From Streptomyces sp. NBC_00425 (GTDB lineage: Bacteria; Actinomycetota; Actinomycetes; Streptomycetales; Streptomycetaceae): a stretch of 64,000 nt of DNA. The position numbers were made by a program, and so were the translations under genes. This document shows positions 1 through 9,708 of this stretch, piece by piece. The stretch is taken from contig NZ_CP107928.1 of assembly GCF_036030735.1 (NCBI RefSeq), positions 6,014,001-6,078,000 on the forward strand, given 5' to 3'. Within the stretch, counting starts at the first letter, position 1, and each line of letters opens with the position of its first letter. Below the pieces are notes generated by a model. That model searched no databases. It was not told where the DNA came from and saw only the letters and a program-made list of their open reading frames with translations.

Positions 1-137
1 CGGCGACGTCATCACTGACGTCATCCTTCGCCACACCCGACGCAATCGCTCGCGAAGCTGGGCCAACGGTGGGTTACTGCCACCAGCGGTCCGACACGCA
101 ATCACGGCCGGCACCAGGGAATTCAGGGAGACCGAAC

Positions 138-371
138 ATGGCCACCAAGGCTGAGAAGATCGTCGCCGGACTCGGCGGGCTCGACAACATCGAAGAGATC
201 GAAGGCTGCATCACCCGCCTGCGCACCGAGGTCAGCGACGCCTCACTCGTCGACGAAGCCGCCCTGAAGGCCGCCGGCGCCCACGGCGTCGTCAAGATGG
301 GCACCGCCATCCAGGTCGTCATCGGCACCGACGCCGACCCCATCGCAGCCGAGATCGAAGACATGATGTGA
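138..371 (+). CDS. nagF: PTS system EIIB component, glucose/N-acetylglucosamine type
   Basis: This 77-residue protein matches a single EIIB domain of the PTS glucose/GlcNAc family, which passes phosphate from EIIA to the incoming sugar. The phosphorylated Cys is visible in the motif GCITRLR (around residue 23), and the fold continues to the typical VVIGTDADPIAAEI end. The ATG at 138 is preceded by a purine-rich CAGGGAGACC. Streptomyces keep EIIB as a separate gene, and NagF is the known name for the GlcNAc-linked one. The permease (EIIC) would lie outside the window. GlcNAc as substrate is inferred from the neighbouring RNase PH gene and from family resemblance. Confidence 0.85.
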   Translation: MATKAEKIVAGLGGLDNIEEIEGCITRLRTEVSDASLVDEAALKAAGAHGVVKMGTAIQVVIGTDADPIAAEIEDMM

Positions 372-418
372 GCCGACACGCCCACCCGTGAGACCTCGAC
401 TCCGAGCACTCACCCGTG

Positions 419-452
419 AGGGGCTCCTCCCGACACCACGGGAGGAGCCCCT
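419..452. terminator. Inverted repeat downstream of the EIIB gene
   Basis: A perfect 13-bp stem (AGGGGCTCCTCCC and its complement) with an 8-nt loop lies 47 bases after the EIIB stop and just before the RNase PH start. It has no long T-tract, which is usual for Streptomyces terminators. Confidence 0.7.
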
Positions 453-478
453 TCGCGCGTACGGCTAGGCTCAGCGCC

Positions 479-1216
<738 letters not shown>

Positions 1217-1327
1217 AGAGCACACCAAGAACGGCGGCGGGCGCGGGCAACCGGTCCGCCCGCCGTCGCGTCTAGGCCAGTACACCGACGGGGGCCTCCT
1301 GGGCCTGACAAGAGGAGGAACACAGTT

Positions 1328-1744
1328 ATGTCCACGGCCGCGAGCCGACGCCCACTCCGGCGTCGCCGAACCGTCATCGCCGCCACCACGGCGGCCGTCG
1401 CCCTCACCCTGGGACTGACGGCCACCGGCTGCGACGCGGTCAACAAGGCCCTCGACTGCGTCCAGACCGCGGACTCGATCGCCGACAGCGTCACCGACCT
1501 CCAGCAGGCCGTGGAGAACGCCGCGAACGACCCGACCCAGACGCAGGAGTCGCTGACCTCCATCGAGAACAACCTCGACAAGATAGGCGACAAGACGGAC
1601 AACGCCGACGTCAACAAGGCGGTCGACGACCTTCAGAAAGCCGTCGCGAACGTCCGCACCGCCGTCAAGAACGGCGACAACACCCCCGACGTCAGCCCCG
1701 TCACGGACGCAGCGGGCGAACTGACGAAGGTCTGCACGCCCTAG
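1328..1744 (+). CDS. Small secreted protein, probable lipoprotein
   Basis: The product has 138 residues. An Arg-rich N terminus and a hydrophobic segment (VIAATTAAVALTLGLTA) lead to ATGC, a weak lipobox with Cys around residue 35, so it is probably exported and lipid-anchored. The mature part is acidic and helical, rich in Asp, Asn and Ala. A strong ribosome binding site (AGAGGAGG) lies upstream of the ATG. It sits between rph and rdgB and has no recognisable catalytic motif. The function is unknown; the lipobox is not ideal, so cleavage by signal peptidase I is also possible. Confidence 0.8.
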   Translation: MSTAASRRPLRRRRTVIAATTAAVALTLGLTATGCDAVNKALDCVQTADSIADSVTDLQQAVENAANDPTQTQESLTSIENNLDKIGDKTDNADVNKAVDDLQKAVANVRTAVKNGDNTPDVSPVTDAAGELTKVCTP

Positions 1745-1790
1745 CGCCGGGCCGGCCTGGCCGGCCGCGGCGGCCGGGATACTGGTGGAC

Positions 1791-2393
1791 ATGACCCGCC
1801 TGATCCTCGCCACCCGCAACGCCGGAAAGATCACCGAACTCAGGTCGATCCTCGCCGACGCAGGACTGCCCCACGACCTCGTCGGCGCGGACGCCTACCC
1901 CGACATCCCCGACGTCAGGGAAACCGGCGTCACCTTCGCCGAGAACGCGCTCCTCAAGGCCCACGCCCTCGCCCGGGCCACCGGCCACCCGGCCGTCGCC
2001 GACGACTCGGGCCTCTGCGTGGACGTCCTGAACGGCGCCCCCGGCATCTTCTCGGCCCGCTGGTCCGGCACGCACGGCGACGACAAGGCCAACCTCGACC
2101 TCCTCCTGGCCCAGCTGTCCGACATCGCGGACGAACACCGCGGCGCCCACTTCGCCTGCGCGGCGGCCCTGGCCCTCCCGGACGGCACGGAACGCGTCGT
2201 CGAGGGCCGGCTGACGGGCGTCCTGCGCTTCGCGCCCACGGGCACGAACGGCTTCGGCTACGACCCGATCCTCCAGCCCGACGGCGAGACGCGCACGTGC
2301 GCGGAACTGACGGCGGAGGAGAAGAACGCGATCAGCCACCGAGGCAAGGCGTTCCGAGGGCTGGTACCGGCGGTACGGGAGCTGCTGGGCTGA
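1791..2393 (+). CDS. rdgB: XTP/dITP diphosphatase (HAM1/RdgB family)
   Basis: This house-cleaning pyrophosphatase removes dITP, XTP and other non-canonical purine nucleotides. The 200-residue product has the nucleotide-binding ILATRNAGKI at its N terminus, the metal and base pocket ADDSGLCVDVL followed by GAPGIFSARWSG (about 68-90), GFGYDPI (about 150) and the closing SHRGKAF. The ATG at 1791 is chosen because it starts directly before the conserved strand; a GTG two codons upstream (1785) is an alternative. It is followed by a strong hairpin. Confidence 0.95.
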   Translation: MTRLILATRNAGKITELRSILADAGLPHDLVGADAYPDIPDVRETGVTFAENALLKAHALARATGHPAVADDSGLCVDVLNGAPGIFSARWSGTHGDDKANLDLLLAQLSDIADEHRGAHFACAAALALPDGTERVVEGRLTGVLRFAPTGTNGFGYDPILQPDGETRTCAELTAEEKNAISHRGKAFRGLVPAVRELLG

Positions 2394-2406
2394 GGTGGGC
2401 CACAGA

Positions 2407-2445
2407 AACGGCCTGCGAATCATTCCTTTCGATTCGCAGGCCGTT
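2407..2445. terminator. Bidirectional terminator between rdgB and tRNA-Leu
   Basis: A perfect 15-bp stem (2407-2421 with 2431-2445) with a 9-nt loop separates the rdgB stop from the 3' end of the leftward tRNA-Leu gene. It could terminate both. Confidence 0.85.
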
Positions 2446-2449
2446 AGTG

Positions 2450-2533
2450 TGCGGCGGAAGGGATTCGAACCCTCAAGCCCCCATCGGGGCCACAGATCCT
2501 AAGTCTGCTGTGTCGCCATTGCACCACCGCCGC
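2450..2533 (-). tRNA. tRNA-Leu (anticodon UAG)
   Basis: The reverse strand folds as a class II tRNA of 84 nt. It has acceptor arms GCGGCGG/CCGCCGC, the anticodon loop CTTAGGA giving UAG, a long variable arm (GGCCCCGATGGGGGCTT region) and a T-loop with GGTTCGAATCC. The discriminator is A. CCA is not encoded, as usual in Streptomyces. It reads CUA codons, and possibly other CUN codons. Confidence 0.96.
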
Positions 2534-2821
2534 TAGCCGTCTGTCATCGTACCGGGAGTTGCTTCCCGGCTTCTGCCTCCCCTGCACCAGGTGCTGGTGA
2601 TGGCGTGGCAGTTGGGGCACAGCAACCGCAGATTCTCCCGTCGATCGTCACTCCAGTCGCCGTCGATGTGGTCGACCTCCAGAGGCAACGGTTCCCCGCA
2701 CCCCCTCGATCCCGCACAGGACGCATCGCTCCTCCATGCCCAACTCGCTCATCGCCCGCTTCAGCCGACTGCTCGGGTACCGCCTGGCGAGCCGCTCCTT
2801 GGTGTACGCGCTCGCGCCCAT
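2533..2821 (-). pseudogene. HNH endonuclease, frameshifted
   Basis: Read leftward from an ATG at 2821, one frame gives a basic N-terminal part and the first zinc-type pair CVLCG. A second frame, shifted near 2700, gives LEVDHIDGDWSDDRRENLRL and then LCPNCH, the rest of a small HNH domain, ending at a TAG at 2533-2535. Joined, these make an HNH protein of about 95 residues of a type common in actinomycetes, with Cys pairs and a D-H pair. As it stands the gene is broken by a +1 shift in the G-rich run between the first Cys pair and the DH motif. A sequencing error in that G run would also explain it. It abuts the tRNA-Leu gene. Confidence 0.75.
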
Positions 2822-2962
2822 TCGAATCCCCTCCGTCTTCCGGCCACCCGTTCGTGGTCTCGTACGGAGTGACGAACCGTTTATCGGACAGTCACGCGTG
2901 AAACGTGGAGCGGCCCGCGTCGGGGTGTCCGATGCGGGCCGCCTGTCTGCGGAGTGGGGACT

Positions 2963-3430
2963 TCAGATGCCCAGGTCCTTGATGATCTTGGCGACGTGGC
3001 CCGTGGCGCGGACGTTGTAGAGGGCGTGTTCGACCTTGCCCTCCTCGTCCACGACGATCGTGGAGCGGATGACACCCATGTACGTCTTGCCGTAGTTCTT
3101 CTTCTCGCCGAACGCGCCGTACGCGTCGAGGGCGGTCTTCTCGGGGTCGGCCAGGAGGGTGACCTTCAGGGACTCCTTGTCGCGGAACTTGCCCAGCTTC
3201 TCGGGGCTGTCCGGGGAGATGCCGAGGACGTCGTAGCCCGCGGCGGTCAGGAGGTCGAGGTTGTCGGTGAAGTCGCAGGCCTGCTTCGTGCAGCCGGGGG
3301 TCAGGGCGGCCGGGTAGAAGTAGACGATGACCTTGCGGCCCTTGTGGTCCGACAGGGACACCTGGTTGCCGTCGGCGTCGGAGAGGGTGAATGCGGGGGC
3401 CACGTCCCCGGGCTGGAGTCGCTCGCTCAT
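2963..3430 (-). CDS. bcp: Thioredoxin-dependent thiol peroxidase (Bcp/PrxQ)
   Basis: This peroxiredoxin reduces hydrogen peroxide and organic peroxides with thioredoxin. The 155 residues carry TPGCTKQACDF with the peroxidatic Cys47 and a resolving Cys52, the five-residue spacing of the PrxQ group, plus the FYPAALTPGC active-site loop. The leftward ATG at 3430 follows a short purine-rich stretch. Longer in-frame extensions exist but have no family support. It is monocistronic and divergent from the DUF3618 gene. Confidence 0.95.
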   Translation of the reverse strand: MSERLQPGDVAPAFTLSDADGNQVSLSDHKGRKVIVYFYPAALTPGCTKQACDFTDNLDLLTAAGYDVLGISPDSPEKLGKFRDKESLKVTLLADPEKTALDAYGAFGEKKNYGKTYMGVIRSTIVVDEEGKVEHALYNVRATGHVAKIIKDLGI

Positions 3431-3523
3431 CGGTCCAGCGTAACCGGGGGTCCTGGCGGTGCGGGCGAGGGTGGAGCTGACAGACTGTCCGGAACAGGAC
3501 CCAGGTGACTTCGGAGGCTGACC

Positions 3524-3853
3524 GTGGCGGAGACGTCGGACACCAGGACCCCGGCGCAGATCGAGGCGGACATCAGGGCCCGTCGCGAGGTGCTGGCGGA
3601 GACGCTGGACGAGATCGGGGTGCGGGTGCACCCGAAGACCATTGTCGGGGACGTCAAGGCCAAGGTCGTCGCCAACGTCGATCACACCCTCGGCCGGGCG
3701 TATGTGCAGGTGAACCGGGTGGTGAGTGACGTGAAGGCGCAGTTCGTGGACGAAGAGGGCGCGCCGCGGCTGGAGCGGGTGGTGCCGGTGGCGCTCGTGG
3801 TTGTGGGGGTCGTGGGGCTGCTGGCCTTCGGTCCGCGTCGCCGCAGGGGCTGA
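3524..3853 (+). CDS. DUF3618 family membrane-associated protein
   Basis: The product has 109 residues. The N-terminal part TPAQIEADIRARREVLAETL matches DUF3618, a helical domain of unknown function common in actinobacteria. One transmembrane segment lies near the C terminus (VVPVALVVVGVVGLLAF), followed by a basic tail RRRRG, which suggests a C-terminal anchor with the helical domain in the cytoplasm. It starts at a GTG. The next gene, GroES-like, follows after 66 bases, so they may be co-transcribed. Confidence 0.85.
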   Translation: MAETSDTRTPAQIEADIRARREVLAETLDEIGVRVHPKTIVGDVKAKVVANVDHTLGRAYVQVNRVVSDVKAQFVDEEGAPRLERVVPVALVVVGVVGLLAFGPRRRRG

Positions 3854-3919
3854 TCCGCTCGGGGGCGTCACCACCCCCGCTCGCTCACGGGGGCGTCGCG
3901 GGCAGGTAGGTTCAGTGGT

Positions 3920-4276
3920 GTGAGCGCCAAGAGAGACGACCTCGATCCGCAGCACGACAAGCTGCCCATCCGGATGCTGCACGACCGTGTGCTCGTGCGG
4001 CAGGAGGCCGGTGAGGGCGAGCGGCGTTCGGGTGGCGGGATTCTGATTCCCGCCACTGCGGCCGTCGGGCGTCGGCTGGCGTGGGCGCAGGTGGTCGCGG
4101 TGGGGCAGAACGTGCGGACGGTGGAGCCGGGCGACCGTGTGCTGTACGACCCGGAGGACCGTGCGGAGGTGGAGGTGCGGGGCGTGGCGTATGTGCTGAT
4201 GCGGGAGCGCGACCTGCACGCCGTGGCCGCGGACCGGTTCGAGGGGTCGCAGGACTCCACGGGGCTGTATCTCTGA
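3920..4276 (+). CDS. GroES-like (Cpn10 superfamily) protein
   Basis: The product has 118 residues. The central KLPIRMLHDRVLVRQE, GGILIP mobile-loop region and GDRVLYDPED are Cpn10 features. It has extra residues at both ends and is not next to a groEL, so it is a GroES paralogue rather than the main co-chaperonin. The GTG start at 3920 lies after a GGCAGGTAGG purine-rich region. Whether it works with a chaperonin is unknown. Confidence 0.85.
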   Translation: MSAKRDDLDPQHDKLPIRMLHDRVLVRQEAGEGERRSGGGILIPATAAVGRRLAWAQVVAVGQNVRTVEPGDRVLYDPEDRAEVEVRGVAYVLMRERDLHAVAADRFEGSQDSTGLYL

Positions 4277-4285
4277 TTGTGGGGC

Positions 4286-4323
4286 CACAAAGGGCTGGTG
4301 ACTGTCGTCACCAGCCCTTTGTG
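4286..4323. terminator. Bidirectional terminator after the GroES-like gene
   Basis: A perfect 17-bp stem (4286-4302 with 4307-4323) with a TGTC loop, flanked by A and T runs, lies between the convergent GroES-like and penicillin-binding protein genes. Confidence 0.9.
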
Positions 4324-4397
4324 CTGTGTCTTCACGCGGGCCCCGTCGGTCACTGACCGGCCGCCGCGGTGCGGTCACCGGGTCGGCGGGGCGAGGG

Positions 4398-6833
4398 TCA
4401 TTCCCGGCGGGTGGGCGTGAGCTGGGGGCCGACGGTGGTGCCGGCCGAGTTGCCGGCGTCGCCGCCCCCGCCGCCGTCGGTGGCGCCGGCCGACGTGCCG
4501 CCGCCGTCGGTGGTGCCGGAGCTGGTGCCGCTGGTCGTCCCGTTGGTCGCCGATCCGCCGTTCGCGGTGCCGGTCGACGTTCCGCCGCCCCCGGTGCCGC
4601 CCCCGGTGGTGCCGGTGGTGGCGTCTCCGGTGGTGTTGCCGTTGGTCGTGGTGCCGCCGCCGGTCTGCCCCTGGGACTGGCCCTGGCTCTGTCCCTGCGT
4701 CTGTCCCTTGGTGCCGTCGCTCGGCGTGCTGCCGCCGGTCTGGTCGTCGGAGGGCTCGTCCGGGTCGTCGGCCGGGTCGGAGGGGGTGGCGGAGTCGCCG
4801 CCGCCTTCCTGGAGGGTGAGGTCGAAGTCCTTGGCGGGGCTGCCCTTGAGGGCGTCCTCGGTGAACTGGGCCCAGATCTGGGTGGGGGCGTCGCCGCCGT
4901 TGATGCGGGGCAGGCCGAGGGCGCCCTTGAGGGACTTGTGGTGTGCGGTGACCGGGTCCTGGCCCATGACGGCGACGACGGTGGCGAGGTCGGGGGTGTA
5001 GCCGGCGAACCAGGCGGCCTGGTCGTCTTCGGCGGTGCCGGTCTTGCCGGCGGCGGGGCGGCCGGCGGCCTGGGCCTTCCTGGCGGTGCCGTTCTGGACG
5101 ACGCTGCGCAGGACGGAGGTGGTGGTGTCGGCGGCTTCGCGGCTGACGACCTGGGAGGCCTTGTACGCGGGCAGTTCCACGACGTCGGAGCCGTCCTTGG
5201 TGACCTTGCTGATCATCGTGTACATGCCGTGCTTGCCGTGGTTGGCGAGGGTGGCGTAGGCCTGCGCCATGTCCAGGACGCTGGCGGTGGCGGTGCCGAG
5301 CGCGATGGAGGGGTAGGGCTGCAGGTCGGGGGTGTCGGTGGGCAGCCCGAGGGCGATCGCGGTCTGCTTGACCTTGGCGGGGCCGACGTCGACGGCCATC
5401 TGTGCGTACACCGAGTTGACGGACTTGTCGGTGGCGGTGCGCACGTTGATGTCGCCGTAGTTGACGTAGTCCTCGTTCTCGGGCGCGTAGGAGGGGCCGC
5501 TCCAGCCCTGGACGGGGCGTTTGTTGGTGCCGTCGTAGATCGTGTTGGGCGTGATCCTGCGGTTGTCCTGGGTGGTGGAGTCGTTCTGGACGGCGGAGGT
5601 GAAGACGAACGGCTTGAAGGTGGAGCCGACCTGGAAGTCCTGGCGGGTGGCGTTGTTGGTGTACTGCTTGACGTAGTCGACGCCGCCGTACAGGGCGAGG
5701 ATCTTGCCGGTCTTGGGCTCGACGGCGGCTCCGCCGGCGCGGACGTAGGTGTCGACCTTGCGGTTCTTCTTGTCGAGCTTCTTCATCAGCTGGTCGTTGA
5801 CGGCGTCGACGAAGGCGTTCTGCTTCTTCTTGTCGAGGGTGGTGGTGATGCGGTAGCCGCCGGCGTCGAGTTCCGCCTGGGTGACCATCTTGTTGTCGCG
5901 CAGGTAGTCCTTGATGGCGTTGACGAGGTAGCCGCGCTGTCCGGACATCCCGTTGTCGGCGCCGGAGGTCTCCTTGGGGCTCGGGAACTTCATTCCGGTG
6001 CGCTGGGAAGCGGTGAGCCAGCCCTTGGTGACCATGCCGTCGAGGACGTAGTTCCAGCGGGCCTCGGCGGCCCTGCGGTTCTCGGGGTGGGCGATGACGT
6101 CGTACTCGCTGGGCGCGTTGACGAGGGCGGCGAGGTAGGCGCCCTGGGCGGGGCTGAGCTTGAGGGCGTCGACGCCGTAGTAGGCCTTGGCGGCGGCCTG
6201 GATGCCGTAGGCGTTGCGGCCGAAGTAGCTGGTGTTGAGGTAGCCCTCGAGGATGTCGTCCTTGGACTTCTCGCGGTCGAGCTTGATCGCGATGAAGAAC
6301 TCCTTCACCTTGCGCGTGGCGGTCTGCTCCTGCGCGAGGTAGTAGTTCTTCACGTACTGCTGGGTGATCGTGGAGCCGGACTGCTTGCCCTTGCCGGTGG
6401 CGGTGTTCCAGCCGGCCCGCAGCATCGCCTTGGGGTCGATGGCGGACTCGGTGTAGAAGTCGCGGTCCTCGGCGGCGAGCACGGCGTGCTGGGCGTCCTT
6501 GGAGATCTGCGCGAGGTCGACGTTCTCGCGGTTGACCTTGCCGTCGCGGGCGATCTCGGTGCCGTCGGCGTAGAGGTAGACGTTGGACTGCTTGGTGGCG
6601 AGGGCGTTGGCCGGCGGGATCTCGACCATGGAGTAGCCGAGGAAGAACAGGCCGACGAGGAGCAGCAGGCCGAGGACGATGGTGCTGAGCACCATCCGCC
6701 AGGTGGGCAGCAGGCGGCGCCAGCCGGTGCGCTTGGGTCGCTTCACCTTCTTGCTGTTCCCTCCGTCACCCGCCTCGGGCTCTCCGGGGGCGGTGCCCTC
6801 GGTCGGCTGCTGCGGCTGCGGCTCGTCGCTCAT
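4398..6833 (-). CDS. Class A penicillin-binding protein (transglycosylase/transpeptidase)
   Basis: This bifunctional peptidoglycan synthase has 811 residues. Order: a charged cytoplasmic tail, one membrane anchor (about 48-70), a GT51 transglycosylase domain with the catalytic Glu in AAEDRDFY (E122) and GSTITQQYVKN, then a penicillin-binding domain with STFKPF (SxxK, near 405), SVNS (SxN, near 469) and KTGTA (near 597). The last 140 or so residues are a low-complexity Gly/Thr/Ser/Gln tail seen in several actinobacterial enzymes. The ATG at 6833 begins a typical acidic N terminus. It is a single leftward gene, divergent from the ABC exporter. Confidence 0.95.
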   Translation of the reverse strand: MSDEPQPQQPTEGTAPGEPEAGDGGNSKKVKRPKRTGWRRLLPTWRMVLSTIVLGLLLLVGLFFLGYSMVEIPPANALATKQSNVYLYADGTEIARDGKVNRENVDLAQISKDAQHAVLAAEDRDFYTESAIDPKAMLRAGWNTATGKGKQSGSTITQQYVKNYYLAQEQTATRKVKEFFIAIKLDREKSKDDILEGYLNTSYFGRNAYGIQAAAKAYYGVDALKLSPAQGAYLAALVNAPSEYDVIAHPENRRAAEARWNYVLDGMVTKGWLTASQRTGMKFPSPKETSGADNGMSGQRGYLVNAIKDYLRDNKMVTQAELDAGGYRITTTLDKKKQNAFVDAVNDQLMKKLDKKNRKVDTYVRAGGAAVEPKTGKILALYGGVDYVKQYTNNATRQDFQVGSTFKPFVFTSAVQNDSTTQDNRRITPNTIYDGTNKRPVQGWSGPSYAPENEDYVNYGDINVRTATDKSVNSVYAQMAVDVGPAKVKQTAIALGLPTDTPDLQPYPSIALGTATASVLDMAQAYATLANHGKHGMYTMISKVTKDGSDVVELPAYKASQVVSREAADTTTSVLRSVVQNGTARKAQAAGRPAAGKTGTAEDDQAAWFAGYTPDLATVVAVMGQDPVTAHHKSLKGALGLPRINGGDAPTQIWAQFTEDALKGSPAKDFDLTLQEGGGDSATPSDPADDPDEPSDDQTGGSTPSDGTKGQTQGQSQGQSQGQTGGGTTTNGNTTGDATTGTTGGGTGGGGTSTGTANGGSATNGTTSGTSSGTTDGGGTSAGATDGGGGGDAGNSAGTTVGPQLTPTRRE

Positions 6834-7062
6834 GTGTTGCCGGACTCCTGTTTCGCGTCGTACGTGCCCGTACGCCTCGTACGCCTCGGTATTTCTCTGC
6901 GCCCCCTGTTGAAGACTCTCGCACCGGGCGTTCCGTTCCCGACAATCCACGCGTGTTGTGCCGGAAAACGCGTGGCATGCGGCGGGGGCGGCGCACTAGG
7001 CTCCTGCGTTTCGGTGTCGCAGGGGGCACCCAGGTGACTGTTGGGCGAGGAGGAGGGTTGCC

Positions 7063-7863
7063 TTGGGAACGGCGCGGTTGTACGCGGCCGTCGCGGCGGG
7101 GGGCTTCCGAAGGTACGCGACGTATCGGGTGGCGACGGCGGCGGGGGTGTTCACGAACACCGTTTTCGGCCTGATCCTCGTCTACACATATCTGGCGTTG
7201 TGGGACGAGCGGCCGCACCTGGGGGGTTACGACCAGGCGCAGGCGGTGACGTACGTGTGGCTGGGGCAGGCGTTGTTCGCGACGCTGGCGATCCAGGGCG
7301 GCGGTTTCGAGACGGATCTGATCGAGCGCATTCGCACGGGTGAGGTGGCGGTCGACCTGTACCGGCCGGCCGATCTTCAGGCGTGGTGGCTGGCGACGGA
7401 TCTGGGGCGGGCGTTGTTCCAGTTGCTGGGGCGGGGGGTGATCCCGTTCGTGTTCGGGGCGTTGTTCTTCCCGACGGCGTTGCCGGGGGAGGCGGGGGTG
7501 TGGGCGGCGTTCCTGGTGGCGGTGGTGCTGGCGATGGTGGTGAGTTACGCGATCCGGTTCCTGGTGGCGTTGAGCGGGTTCTGGCTGCTGGACGGCACGG
7601 GGGCGTTGCAGGTGTTGATGGTCACGGGGGTGTTCTGTTCGGGGATGGCGTTGCCGTTGAACGCGTTTCCGCAGCCGTTGGGGGACATCGTGATGCTGCT
7701 GCCGTGGTCGGCGTTGTTGCAGACCCCGGCGGACGTGCTGATGGGGCGCGTCGACGTGTGGTCGGCGTTCGCGTTCCAGGCGGGGTGGGCTGTGGTGCTG
7801 CTGGCGGTGGGCCGGCTGGTGCAGGGGGCGGCGACGCGGCGGGTGGTGGTGCAGGGTGGGTGA
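7063..7863 (+). CDS. ABC-2 type exporter permease
   Basis: This 266-residue membrane protein has about six hydrophobic segments. It resembles the ABC-2/DUF990 family of exporters (YrbG/viologen exporter type), where two different permeases pair with one ATPase. It starts at a TTG preceded by GAGGAGGAGGG. Its stop overlaps the next permease by 8 bases, indicating translational coupling. The substrate cannot be read from the sequence. Confidence 0.88.
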   Translation: MGTARLYAAVAAGGFRRYATYRVATAAGVFTNTVFGLILVYTYLALWDERPHLGGYDQAQAVTYVWLGQALFATLAIQGGGFETDLIERIRTGEVAVDLYRPADLQAWWLATDLGRALFQLLGRGVIPFVFGALFFPTALPGEAGVWAAFLVAVVLAMVVSYAIRFLVALSGFWLLDGTGALQVLMVTGVFCSGMALPLNAFPQPLGDIVMLLPWSALLQTPADVLMGRVDVWSAFAFQAGWAVVLLAVGRLVQGAATRRVVVQGG

Positions 7864-8677
7864 GGGCGGCCGGCTGGCGGAGGGGTTGCGGGCGTACCGG
7901 TTGATCGCCGGGATGTGGATCCGGTCGACGTTGACGTACCGGATGTCGTTCGCGATGACGGTGGTGGGCGGTCTGCTGGTGACGGGGTTGGACTTTGTCG
8001 CGATCTTGTTGATGTTCTCGCAGGTGGACGTGTTGGGCGGGTACACGTTGCCGGAGATCGCGTTGCTGTACGGGTTGTCGGCGATGTCGTTCGGGGTGGC
8101 GGATCTGGCGATCGGGTCGGCGGGGCGGCTGGGTACGCGGGTGCGTGACGGGACGCTGGACATGTTGCTGGTGCGGCCGGCGCCGGTGCTGGCGCAGGTG
8201 GCGGCGGACCGGTTCGCGTTGCGGAGGGTTTCGCGGATCACTCAGGGCGGCTTGGTGCTGGGGTGGGCGCTGGTGTCGCTGGACGTGGCGTGGACGCCGG
8301 TGAAGGTGCTGCTGGTGCCGGTGATGGTGGTGTGCGGCGGGCTGATCTTCTCGGCGGTGTTCGTGGCGGGTGCGGCGTTCCAGTTCGTGGCGCAGGACGC
8401 GGCGGAGGTGCAGGCGGCGTTCACGTTCGGCGGGCAGACGTTGTTGCAGTACCCGCCGACGGTGTTCGGCAGGGAGTTGCTGCGTTCGGTGACGTTCGTG
8501 CTGCCGTTGGCGTTCGTCAACTGGGTGCCGGCGGCCTATGTGCTGGGGCGGCCGTATCCGTTGGGGTTGCCGGGGTGGGCGGCGTTCGCCTCGCCGGTGG
8601 CGGCGCTGTTGTGCTGCGTGGCGGCGGGGCTGGCGTGGCGGGTGGGTCTCAGGTCGTATCGGAGTACGGGGAGTTGA
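7856..8677 (+). CDS. ABC-2 type exporter permease, second subunit
   Basis: The 273 residues contain about six transmembrane segments, with a segment AIGSAGRLGTRVRDGTLDML typical of the DUF990 family. The GTG at 7856 lies inside the end of the preceding permease. It is followed at once by the ATPase gene, so the three form one operon encoding a heteromeric exporter. Confidence 0.88.
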   Translation: MGEGGRLAEGLRAYRLIAGMWIRSTLTYRMSFAMTVVGGLLVTGLDFVAILLMFSQVDVLGGYTLPEIALLYGLSAMSFGVADLAIGSAGRLGTRVRDGTLDMLLVRPAPVLAQVAADRFALRRVSRITQGGLVLGWALVSLDVAWTPVKVLLVPVMVVCGGLIFSAVFVAGAAFQFVAQDAAEVQAAFTFGGQTLLQYPPTVFGRELLRSVTFVLPLAFVNWVPAAYVLGRPYPLGLPGWAAFASPVAALLCCVAAGLAWRVGLRSYRSTGS

Positions 8678-8679
8678 GT

Positions 8680-9699
8680 GTGTCCGAGGACGCTTTCATC
8701 GAGGTGGACCGGGTCGAGAAGGTCTTCGACGTGCGCAGGCGGACGGGGTTCCTCAGGCGGGAGCTGCGGCAGGTGCGGGCGGTCGACGAGCTGTCGTTCT
8801 CGGTGGCGCGGGGGGAGATGGTCGGCTACATCGGGCCGAACGGTGCAGGGAAGTCGACGACGATCAAGATGCTGACGGGGATCCTGACGCCGAGCGGTGG
8901 CCGGCTGCGGGTGGCGGGGATCGATCCGTCGCGGGAGCGGACGCGGCTGGCGCACCGGATCGGGGTGGTGTTCGGGCAGCGGACGACGCTGTGGTGGGAT
9001 CTGCCGCTGATCGATTCGTACCGGCTGATGCACCGCATGTACCGCATCCCGGACGGGCGTTACCGGGAAAATCTCGACCGGCTGGTGGAACTGCTGGATC
9101 TGGCGGACCTGTTGGAGGTGCCGGTGCGGCAGTTGTCGCTGGGGCAGCGGATGCGCGGTGACATCGCGGCGGCGTTGCTGCACGATCCCGAGGTGCTGTA
9201 TCTCGACGAGCCGACGATCGGTCTGGACGTGGTGTCCAAGGCGCGGGTGCGGGGGTTCCTGCGCGAGCTGAACGCCGAGCGGGGTACGACGGTGCTGCTC
9301 ACCACCCATGATCTGCAGGACATCGAGCAGTTGTGTTCGCGGGTGATGGTCATCGACCACGGCCGTCTGGTGTACGACGGCGCGCTCGCGGGGTTGCACG
9401 AGGTGGGGGAGAGCGAGCGGACGCTGGTGGTGGATCTGGAGCGGGAGTCGCCGCCGATCGAGGTGGGGGACGCGGCGCGGGTGGTGCGGGTGGAGGGTCC
9501 GCGTCAGTGGCTGGCGTTCCCGGCGTCGGGGTCGGCGGCGGCGCTGGTCGCGCGGATCGCGGCGGAGTATCCGCTGGTGGACCTGTCGGTGCGGGAGCCG
9601 GACATCGAGGCGGTGATCGCCAGGATGTTGTACGGGGCGGGGGGCGGCGGGTCCTCGGAGGAGCGGGAGACCGTAGTGCCGGGGGCCGGGAACTCGTAG
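8680..9699 (+). CDS. ABC transporter ATP-binding protein
   Basis: The 339-residue ATPase has Walker A GPNGAGKST (about 51-59), the ABC signature LSLGQRMR (about 152), Walker B VLYLDEPT (about 173) and the H-loop TTHD. The sequence fits daunorubicin/ABC-2 type exporters, and it energises the two permeases just upstream. I chose the GTG at 8680; a TTG at 8674 overlapping the previous stop is equally in frame and would add two residues. Confidence 0.93.
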   Translation: MSEDAFIEVDRVEKVFDVRRRTGFLRRELRQVRAVDELSFSVARGEMVGYIGPNGAGKSTTIKMLTGILTPSGGRLRVAGIDPSRERTRLAHRIGVVFGQRTTLWWDLPLIDSYRLMHRMYRIPDGRYRENLDRLVELLDLADLLEVPVRQLSLGQRMRGDIAAALLHDPEVLYLDEPTIGLDVVSKARVRGFLRELNAERGTTVLLTTHDLQDIEQLCSRVMVIDHGRLVYDGALAGLHEVGESERTLVVDLERESPPIEVGDAARVVRVEGPRQWLAFPASGSAAALVARIAAEYPLVDLSVREPDIEAVIARMLYGAGGGGSSEERETVVPGAGNS

Positions 9700-9708
9700 G
9701 CTGCGGGC

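Noticed and set aside
1..137. DasR-type operator upstream of the EIIB gene
   Set aside because: A weak GGTGG/CCACC pair is present but it does not match the known site well enough.
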